Shown here: positions 1-4,651 of the stretch, piece by piece
Numbering within the stretch: position 1 is the first letter of the stretch
Layout: each line of letters opens with the position of its first letter
NCBI GenBank assembly: GCA_034660675.1
Contig: JAYEJT010000022.1
Span: forward strand, 1 to 5,111
Source of the DNA: CG03 sp034660675
Lineage (GTDB): Bacteria > CG03
DNA: 5,111 nt
Reading direction: 5' to 3'
Notes under the pieces: generated by a model
Seen by the model: only the letters and a program-made list of their open reading frames with translations
The model's database searches: none
What the model was told of the DNA's origin: nothing
Made by a program: the position numbers and the translations under genes

Positions 1-117
1 TTGACAATTCATAAGGCCAAGCATAATTGCAGGCAAAGCTTGACAATTCATAAGGCTAAGCATAATTGCAAGCGAAGCTTGACAATTCATAAGGCTAAGC
101 ATAATTGCAGGCAAAGC
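1..117. repeat. Three 39-bp tandem repeats at left edge
   Basis: Units lie at 1-39, 40-78 and 79-117 with no spacer between them. Each begins TTGACAATTCATAAGG and ends AAGC. Units differ at only a few positions: C versus T at unit base 18 (C in unit 1), and AGCGAAGC instead of GGCAAAGC at the end of unit 2. Base 118 onward (CTGACA) resembles the start of a fourth, degenerate copy. The first unit starts exactly at the window edge, so the array may extend to the left. Each unit contains TTGACA and, 15 bp later, CATAAT, so it looks like a -35/-10 pair with short spacing; it also contains the separated arms CAATT and AATTG. The period is a multiple of three, so one frame on each strand stays open through the array. 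Function is unknown. Confidence 0.93.
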
Positions 118-169
118 CTGACATGTGACACACGGCAAGACCGCGTATAACAATAGCGCCTTTCCTCAT
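95..169 (-). CDS. Possible 24-codon ORF running into the repeat array
   Basis: On the minus strand an ATG at 169-167 is preceded by AAGGTG (181-176) with a 6-nt spacer, a good Shine-Dalgarno match. The frame reads MRKGAIVIRGLAV, then enters the 39-bp array and stops at a TAG (97-95) inside unit 3. The start has a basic residue pair followed by a hydrophobic stretch, vaguely like the beginning of a signal peptide, but it is too short to be a working exported protein. It diverges from the 48-aa gene and shares its upstream region. It could be a leader peptide, the 5' remnant of a gene interrupted by the repeats, or chance. No family is recognised. Confidence 0.2.
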   Translation of the reverse strand: MRKGAIVIRGLAVCHMSGFACNYA

Positions 170-197
170 TGCCTTCACCTTCTTTTTTATCTACAAT
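169..197 (+). promoter_or_regulatory. Candidate promoter for the 48-aa gene
   Basis: TTGCCT (169-174, four of six matches to the -35 consensus) and TACAAT (192-197, five of six to the -10) are separated by 17 bp. Transcription would start around 204, leaving a leader of about 40 nt before the ATG at 246. This rests on consensus matching only. The -35 box overlaps the start codon of the possible divergent small ORF. Confidence 0.4.
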
Positions 198-232
198 ATC
201 CACTGAAATCAGTTTGAGTTAGAAATAAAAAC

Positions 233-238
233 GGAGGT
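233..238 (+). promoter_or_regulatory. Ribosome binding site GGAGGT
   Basis: A near-perfect Shine-Dalgarno sequence, GGAGGT, ends 7 nt before the ATG at 246. It fixes the start of the 48-aa gene and supports its being translated. It is clearly stronger than the sites in front of the larger genes in this window. Confidence 0.85.
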
Positions 239-245
239 AAACAAA

Positions 246-392
246 ATGGCAGAAGGAAGATGCATGAAATGCAAAAAAAATGTTGAGATCAAAGACGCCC
301 AGGAAGTGATCATGAAAAACGGCATGAAAGCCCTCAAAGGCGTGTGCCCCGTGTGTGGAACAAAGGTTTTCAGGATAGTCGGCAAAGCATAA
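246..392 (+). CDS. Small zinc-ribbon-like protein, DUF5679 type
   Basis: This 48-residue protein contains two CxxC knuckles, C6-x2-C9 and C34-P-V-C37, separated by 24 mostly charged residues. The pattern is typical of a single zinc-binding ribbon. The arrangement CxKCKKNVEIKDAQEV, then a KNGMKALKG stretch, then CPVCGTKVFRI matches my memory of the DUF5679 family, whose members are usually about this size and have no assigned function. No membrane segment or signal peptide is seen, so it is probably cytoplasmic. The start is set by the GGAGGT site 7 nt upstream. It appears monocistronic: a candidate promoter lies before it and a strong terminator starts 27 nt after the stop. A nucleic-acid-binding role is plausible for a zinc ribbon but is only a guess. 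Confidence 0.88.
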   Translation: MAEGRCMKCKKNVEIKDAQEVIMKNGMKALKGVCPVCGTKVFRIVGKA

Positions 393-419
393 CAACTTTT
401 CTAATCCTTAATTAAAACA

Positions 420-459
420 AGGCGAAACCGGATTTCCTCCGGTTTCGCCTGTTTTTTTT
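420..459 (+). terminator. Strong intrinsic terminator
   Basis: A perfect 13-bp stem, AGGCGAAACCGGA (420-432) with TCCGGTTTCGCCT (438-450), encloses a 5-nt loop (TTTCC) and is followed by G and eight T's (452-459). It ends transcription of the 48-aa gene. It also sits between that gene and the convergent exonuclease gene. Read on the minus strand the stem is followed by TGTTTTAAT, a weaker U-tract, so it may work in both directions. Confidence 0.94.
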
Positions 460-487
460 GACAGCACATTTTTTATAACACTAAACG

Positions 488-1261
488 CTAAATTTTCAGC
501 GTAATTACAACGGGGCAATGATCGCTTCCCTTAACAAGCGGAAGCATATATGAATCCTCTACAACTTTCATAAAGCTCTTGTTAACAAAGAAATAGTCCA
601 AACGCCAGCCCACATTTCTTTCCCGCGCGCCGCCTCTGTAAGACCACCAGCTGTAATTGCCGGGTTCACTATGAAAATTCCTGTATGTATCGGAAAAACC
701 CGCTTCTATGAGTTCGTCCATCTTTGCTCTCTCTTCGGGAAGAAATCCCGTGTTATTAACATTCTGAGCGGGTCTGGCCAGATCTATCTCCCTGTGCGCT
801 GTATTGAAATCCCCCGTCAGAACAACATTCCTTCCTCCCTCAACGAGTTTGGATGCCTTTTTTATCACCTCATCATAATAACGGAGTTTGAAAGACACGC
901 GCGAAAGATCGCTTCTCCCGTTGGGGTAATAGCCGTTTATGAGCATGAAGCCGCCGAAATCGGCGATAATTGTCCTTCCCTCGTCATCGTACTCCTTAAC
1001 GCCCAGCTTTTTCTCCGTCTTCGTTAATTTGAGCCGCGAAAAAATAGCCGTTCCCGAATAACCCGGGCGGAGAGCGGGATTCCATATAACATTATATCCC
1101 GGAGGCTTCCTTATATCTTCCGTCAGCTGATTTTCCGAAGCCTTTATTTCCTGAAGGCAGAGAATGTCGGGCTTCTCCTCATCCAACCAGCTGAGAAAAC
1201 CCTTTCTCACCACGGCTCGTATGCCGTTGACATTCCAGCTTATTATTTTTAATTCAGCCAT
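488..1261 (-). CDS. xth: Exodeoxyribonuclease III / AP endonuclease
   Basis: This 257-aa protein is a complete member of the exonuclease III/APE1 family (endonuclease/exonuclease/phosphatase fold), which cleaves DNA at abasic sites and removes 3' blocking groups in base excision repair. The family landmarks are in order: SWNVNGIRA (8-16, N10), LQEIKA (36-41, metal ligand E38), INGYYPNG (108-115), LTGDFNTAH (148-156, D151 and N153), NYSWWSYRGGARERNVGWRLDYFF (202-225, substrate-binding loop, D222) and GSDHCPV (245-251, catalytic D247-H248). The length is normal for the bacterial family, and no signal peptide is seen, so it acts in the cytoplasm. The ATG at 1261 is directly before the conserved beta-strand LKIISWN. 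The site upstream (GAGAAAAA) is a poor Shine-Dalgarno, and a short upstream frame overlaps the start, so translational coupling is possible. The symbol exoA is also used for this family. Confidence 0.97.
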   Translation of the reverse strand: MAELKIISWNVNGIRAVVRKGFLSWLDEEKPDILCLQEIKASENQLTEDIRKPPGYNVIWNPALRPGYSGTAIFSRLKLTKTEKKLGVKEYDDEGRTIIADFGGFMLINGYYPNGRSDLSRVSFKLRYYDEVIKKASKLVEGGRNVVLTGDFNTAHREIDLARPAQNVNNTGFLPEERAKMDELIEAGFSDTYRNFHSEPGNYSWWSYRGGARERNVGWRLDYFFVNKSFMKVVEDSYMLPLVKGSDHCPVVITLKI

Positions 1262-1301
1262 TTTTTCTCATAGCAAAAAAAGGGTCATACGCATCAACCA
1301 T
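1254..1301 (-). CDS. Possible 15-codon leader ORF overlapping xth start
   Basis: An ATG at 1301-1299 opens MVDAYDPFFAMRKNG and stops at TGA (1256-1254), overlapping the first codons of the exonuclease gene in another frame. AAGGGGA lies just upstream and could serve as a ribosome binding site, with a rather short spacing. The stop/start overlap is what translational coupling would look like, and the exonuclease gene has no good site of its own. The same frame is open back to 1457 (67 codons) without an ATG, with possible GTG or CTG starts and residues such as WNIGNAFFAAASQKGLLEQ. It could therefore instead be the tail of a decayed gene. No family is recognised. Confidence 0.25.
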   Translation of the reverse strand: MVDAYDPFFAMRKNG

Positions 1302-1455
1302 ATATCCCCTTTGCTCTAAGAGCCCCTTTTGACTTGCCGCCGCAAAGAACGCATTTCCGATATTCCATGTTTTTATTTTATCAAATAAGCGCGAAAACAG
1401 ACATCTCTGACGCGAATCAGCCACGCGAATTGAGGAACGGTGCTTTACAATAAGA

Positions 1456-1594
1456 GCCTACGGCAAGTGAGGCAGAGATATCCGGAGCGGGCCATATGAG
1501 TGAGGGGTTTTGCCTCGTTCCCGAAACGATATAGGCAGCGAACCGCATACGTAAGCGTCCGTCTACGGATATCTCTGACACAATTGCTTATGGC
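1456..1594. repeat. Imperfect inverted repeat, possible mini-element
   Basis: The left arm (1456-1484) and the reverse complement of the right arm (1566-1594) agree at 22 of 29 positions. The core CAGAGATATCCG (1473-1484) is perfectly matched by CGGATATCTCTG (1566-1577). The arms enclose 81 bp. A third, direct copy of the motif, ACAGACATCTCTGAC, lies outside at 1397-1411 and matches 1565-1579 at 13 of 15 positions. No clear target-site duplication is visible. The structure could be a miniature inverted-repeat element, a decayed dispersed repeat, or binding sites shared by the divergent promoters. Confidence 0.5.
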
Positions 1595-1643
1595 AAAACT
1601 TCAGTGAGCGTCCCCTATGCTATATCAATTTATGCCGTTTTTT

Positions 1644-1649
1644 TATAAA
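1644..1649 (+). promoter_or_regulatory. Possible -10 box close to the nuclease start
   Basis: TATAAA matches five of six bases of the -10 consensus and ends 8 nt before the ATG at 1658. No Shine-Dalgarno is present between them (the sequence is ATCAAAAA). If this box is used, transcription would begin at or next to the ATG and the mRNA would be leaderless. No -35 box is visible at 16-18 bp, so support is weak. Confidence 0.22.
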
Positions 1650-1657
1650 ATCAAAAA

Positions 1658-2458
1658 ATGACAACGGACATCAAACAGGTGGAACTCAAAAGTGTTTCCG
1701 CTTCAAAACTGCGGCTGTACCTTCAATGCCCGCGGCACTACTACTACGCCTACGGCGAAGGCATATTCCAGGAGGAAACCCCCGCAACGCGCTTCGGCTC
1801 GTACATACACGCCGTCATAGAAGATTACAGCAAATCGCTGATCGCCGGAGGTCTCGGTCAGGACATGGAAAAACTTTACTCTGCGGCGAACGCCCGCAAA
1901 AAAGAATTTTCTGAGATTCCCGAAACAGGCGACCTCTCTTTTTTTGAGGCGGATGTGTTTCTGAACCGTTTCGCGTCCAGAACAATAAAACCCGGGAACA
2001 TATACGCCGTTGAAAAAGCCTTTGACATCCCCTTCTATGACGACGGAAAAGTGCGTCTCACCGGACGCATAGACAGGATGGACATTGTTTCAGAAAAGGA
2101 CACAAAAACGCTGCACATAATAGATTACAAGACCGGCAGAAACGAAATCAGCGGGGAGAATCTGAAAAAAGACATACAGATGAAATTCTATGTGTACGGG
2201 GCCTTCCTTCTTTACAAAAAACATCACAGAAACATCCGTTTCACACTCTCGTATCTCCGCGACGGCAACGAGGTCAGTTTTGAAACTTCAGAACCCGACA
2301 TTTTTGGCGCGGAAATAGAAAATCTTATTCGGCGTCTCGCCTCCGACAAATCTTATCCCAAAAAAACAGGGCCTCTGTGCAGATACTGTCCCGCCTTTAA
2401 GCTATGCAAACCGGAAATAAGGCCGGCAGAAAATTCCGCAGGATTGCTTCATGAATAA
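1658..2458 (+). CDS. Standalone PD-(D/E)XK nuclease, RecB/AddB/Cas4-like
   Basis: This 266-aa protein looks like the nuclease domain of AddB/RecB-type enzymes (PD-(D/E)XK superfamily, PDDEXK_1-like) without a helicase attached. Seen in order: SASKLRLYLQCPRHYYYAY (14-32, C24), FGSYIHAVIEDY (46-57, H51), LTGRIDRMD (134-142, metal ligand D139), IIDYKTG (154-160, D156 and K158) and QMKFYVYG (174-181). Near the C-terminus is CRYCPAFKLC (C241-x2-C244-x5-C250). C24 with these three cysteines matches the layout of the [4Fe-4S] cluster in AddB and Cas4. All expected catalytic residues are present, so it should be an active metal-dependent DNA nuclease. It overlaps the next gene, a RecD-like helicase, by 8 bp (ATGAATAA), which suggests joint expression. 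The ATG at 1658 lacks a Shine-Dalgarno, and a GTG at 1679 is an alternative start. Cas4 proper is less likely without cas genes nearby. Confidence 0.9.
   Translation: MTTDIKQVELKSVSASKLRLYLQCPRHYYYAYGEGIFQEETPATRFGSYIHAVIEDYSKSLIAGGLGQDMEKLYSAANARKKEFSEIPETGDLSFFEADVFLNRFASRTIKPGNIYAVEKAFDIPFYDDGKVRLTGRIDRMDIVSEKDTKTLHIIDYKTGRNEISGENLKKDIQMKFYVYGAFLLYKKHHRNIRFTLSYLRDGNEVSFETSEPDIFGAEIENLIRRLASDKSYPKKTGPLCRYCPAFKLCKPEIRPAENSAGLLHE
2440..2443 (+). promoter_or_regulatory. Ribosome binding site inside the nuclease gene
   Basis: AGGA lies 7 nt before the ATG at 2451, within the last codons of the nuclease gene. It supports the start chosen for the helicase and coupled translation of the two genes. 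Confidence 0.55.
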
Positions 2459-4643
2459 ACATTCCGGCAAAACTCAGCTAAATTTTGATTTCATCACCGA
2501 CAGAGAAAAAAATTACGAAGAGATACGCGGCGAAATAAAAAGCATCATATACGCCAACCCCGACACCGGATGGAAAGTGGCGGAGGTTGCCGGCGGAGGA
2601 AAAAAACGCGCCAAAGTCTGCGGTTACCTCCCCGGAATAAAAACAGGCGACACGATATGCGCGCGCTGCACAAAAACCGCGCACCCCCGGTTCGGAGAGA
2701 GCCTCCAGATTGACGAATTTTACAGGGAGCTGCCTTACCAGAAAGAAGGCGTTATCAAATTCATGATGGCCTGTGTGGACGGCGTCGGCGAACAGCTGTC
2801 CGAAAGAATAATAAAAAAATTCAAAGACAAGGCCCTTGAAACACTGGAGGAAAATCCCCGGCGCCTTCTTGATGTGGAAGGCATTAACGAGAAACTGCTG
2901 GAGAAAATAAAAAAAAGCGCGGGCCTTATAAACACGAGCGTCAAAGAACTCATACTCATAGGTTTTTCGCCGAAATGGGCCGGCCGCATTTTTCTCAAAT
3001 ACGGCTCCGGAGCGGCGTCAAAAATAAAAAAACATCCCTACCGGCTGATACGCGATTTCAAGGGGATAGGTTTCAAAAAAGCGGAGATTATCGCCGGCAA
3101 TGTCGGCGTGGGAAAAATGGACTCCGAAAGAATAGCCGCCGGCATCTATTTTGCCATAAACGCAATCCTCCGGAAAACGGGCCATAATTTTCTGTATCTA
3201 TCAGATGTTGTCAGAGCCTCGTCGCGGCTTCTTGAAATACCTCCGGCATACATAGAATCAGAAACGCTCTCAAGCAAAAGCCTCATCATAGAAAAAGACA
3301 GGGTTTATCTGCCCAGGTACCATGAGGCCGAAAACGCCGTCGCCGGAAAAATAGCCGAAAAAATAAAACTTCCTCATGTGGAATTAAAAAAATTTGACGA
3401 ACTCATAAAAAAAATAGAAACGGAAGTGAAAATCAAATTCTCCCCCGAACAGACAGAAGCAGTAAAAAGAGCCGTTCAAAATCCCGTAACCGTTATCACC
3501 GGAGCCGCGGGCACGGGAAAAAGCACTCTCTGTATAGGCCTTCTGGCGCTGCTGGACAAACTGGGAAAAAGCTACGCGGTGTGCGCTCCGACGGGAAAAG
3601 CCGCCAACAAAATTGAAAATCTCACGGGGAAAAAAGCGTCCACCATCCACCGTCTTTTCAAATACGCCCCGTCATCTGGATTCCGCGTAAACGCCGGGAA
3701 CCCTCTTGATAAAGATTATCTGATTGTTGACGAGGCCTCAATGGTTGACATCCTTCTTCTTCAGGCTGTTTGTGACGGCACCAGAAAGAACACAAGAATT
3801 GTTTTTATCGGCGACCCCTACCAGCTGCCTCCGGTTGACGCGGGAAATTCGCTGCAGGCGCTGGTGGGAAGTTATTCCGTCTCCCAAATAATGCTGCCCG
3901 AAATATTCCGGCAGAAAAAAGGATCCACAATTCTCAAAAACGCCTCAATGGTAAATATGGAAAAACCCTTCCCCGCGACAAACTCCGATGATTTTGAATT
4001 TATAGACACCGGGAAAGCCGAAGAAATGATAAAAGCTCTTTACAACTCAATAAACAAACTGAAAAAAGACGGCTTCCATCCCATAAAGGATATAAACGTG
4101 CTGACACCCCTCAACAAAGGCGGAGGCGATATTTCCGTTTCTAATCTGAACCTGCGGCTGCGTGACTGGCTGAACCCGCCCTCGGAAGAAATTTCTTTTC
4201 TCGTGCATGACAGAGAGTTCCGCATAGGCGACAAAGTGATGCAGAGAAAAAACGATTACGACCTTGACATATACAACGGCGACATCGGCATAATAAAAGA
4301 AGACAGCCGGAGCGAAAAAACGGTGACCATAGATTTTGACGGCAACAAAAAAAGCATCCCTTATTCAAAGATTGACAACATCACGCTAAACTACGCCATG
4401 ACCGTTCACAAATCCCAGGGCAGCGAATCAAGGGCCGTTATATTTCTGGCCACGCGCAGCGGCTGTTATTTTCTGCTGAACAAAAATCTTTTCTACACGG
4501 CTATCACCCGCGCAAAGGAAAAACTCATAATGATCATGCCCTACGATGTCGTTAAAATGGCCGTCGGCTATAACATCCGCCGGCAGTCATATCTTTCGCG
4601 CCGCATACAAAAACTTGTTCTCGGACGCGAAAAAAATTACTGA
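2451..4643 (+). CDS. RecD2-like superfamily 1B DNA helicase
   Basis: This 730-aa protein has the full layout of RecD2 (YrrC-type), a 5'-3' ATP-driven DNA helicase found without RecBC. An N-terminal OB-like region (about 20-95) is followed by helix-hairpin-helix segments (about 105-124, 140-156 and 199-219). The helicase motifs follow: Q-motif FSPEQTEAV (330-338), Walker A GAAGTGKST (351-359, K357), motif Ia CAPTGKAA (378-385), Walker B LIVDEASMVD (424-433, D427-E428), motif III IGDPYQLPPV (453-462), motif IV LPEIFRQ (482-488), motif V MTVHKSQGSE (650-659) and motif VI LFYTAITRAKEKL (680-692, R687). The length is typical for RecD2. E. coli RecD is shorter and lacks the helix-hairpin-helix region. 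Its gene overlaps the PD-(D/E)XK nuclease gene by 8 bp, so the two proteins may act together on DNA ends or stalled forks. The N-terminal QLNFDF (9-14) loosely resembles a sliding-clamp-binding peptide. The family symbol recD2 would be reasonable. Confidence 0.95.
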   Translation: MNKHSGKTQLNFDFITDREKNYEEIRGEIKSIIYANPDTGWKVAEVAGGGKKRAKVCGYLPGIKTGDTICARCTKTAHPRFGESLQIDEFYRELPYQKEGVIKFMMACVDGVGEQLSERIIKKFKDKALETLEENPRRLLDVEGINEKLLEKIKKSAGLINTSVKELILIGFSPKWAGRIFLKYGSGAASKIKKHPYRLIRDFKGIGFKKAEIIAGNVGVGKMDSERIAAGIYFAINAILRKTGHNFLYLSDVVRASSRLLEIPPAYIESETLSSKSLIIEKDRVYLPRYHEAENAVAGKIAEKIKLPHVELKKFDELIKKIETEVKIKFSPEQTEAVKRAVQNPVTVITGAAGTGKSTLCIGLLALLDKLGKSYAVCAPTGKAANKIENLTGKKASTIHRLFKYAPSSGFRVNAGNPLDKDYLIVDEASMVDILLLQAVCDGTRKNTRIVFIGDPYQLPPVDAGNSLQALVGSYSVSQIMLPEIFRQKKGSTILKNASMVNMEKPFPATNSDDFEFIDTGKAEEMIKALYNSINKLKKDGFHPIKDINVLTPLNKGGGDISVSNLNLRLRDWLNPPSEEISFLVHDREFRIGDKVMQRKNDYDLDIYNGDIGIIKEDSRSEKTVTIDFDGNKKSIPYSKIDNITLNYAMTVHKSQGSESRAVIFLATRSGCYFLLNKNLFYTAITRAKEKLIMIMPYDVVKMAVGYNIRRQSYLSRRIQKLVLGREKNY

Positions 4644-4651
4644 AAAGCTTT

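Larger units (their letters stand above)
1262..1657. other. 396-bp spacer between divergent xth and nuclease genes
   Basis: No convincing full gene lies here. The part next to xth (about 1262-1400) holds the short minus-strand frame described separately. The middle (about 1397-1594) holds three related copies of a CGGATATCTCTG-like motif, two of them forming an inverted repeat. The last 30 bases are T/A-rich and lead into the ATG at 1658. On the plus strand one frame from an ATG at 1367 runs to 1648, broken by TAA (1451) and TAG (1532); its pieces look slightly protein-like but prove nothing. The spacer must contain the promoters of both divergent units, but no box pair matches the consensus well. 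Confidence 0.7.

Noticed and set aside
1..117. CRISPR array
   Set aside because: The 39-bp units are directly adjacent with no unique spacers between them, and no cas1/cas2 genes are seen.
1..150. Plus-strand coding frame through the repeats (LTIHKAKHN...)
   Set aside because: The openness follows from a period divisible by three. No start codon with a ribosome site is visible and the frame begins at the window edge.
671..1027. 118-codon plus-strand open frame inside xth
   Set aside because: It is antisense to a fully conserved exonuclease III gene, has no ribosome site, and its translation shows no family features.
1658..2458. Cas4 of a CRISPR system
   Set aside because: The cysteine layout and nuclease motifs are similar, but there is no array or adaptation gene in the window and the partner is a RecD2-type helicase.
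3384..3650. 88-codon minus-strand open frame inside the helicase gene
   Set aside because: It lies opposite the conserved Walker A region. Its low-complexity Phe/Arg/Gly composition is a shadow of the coding strand.
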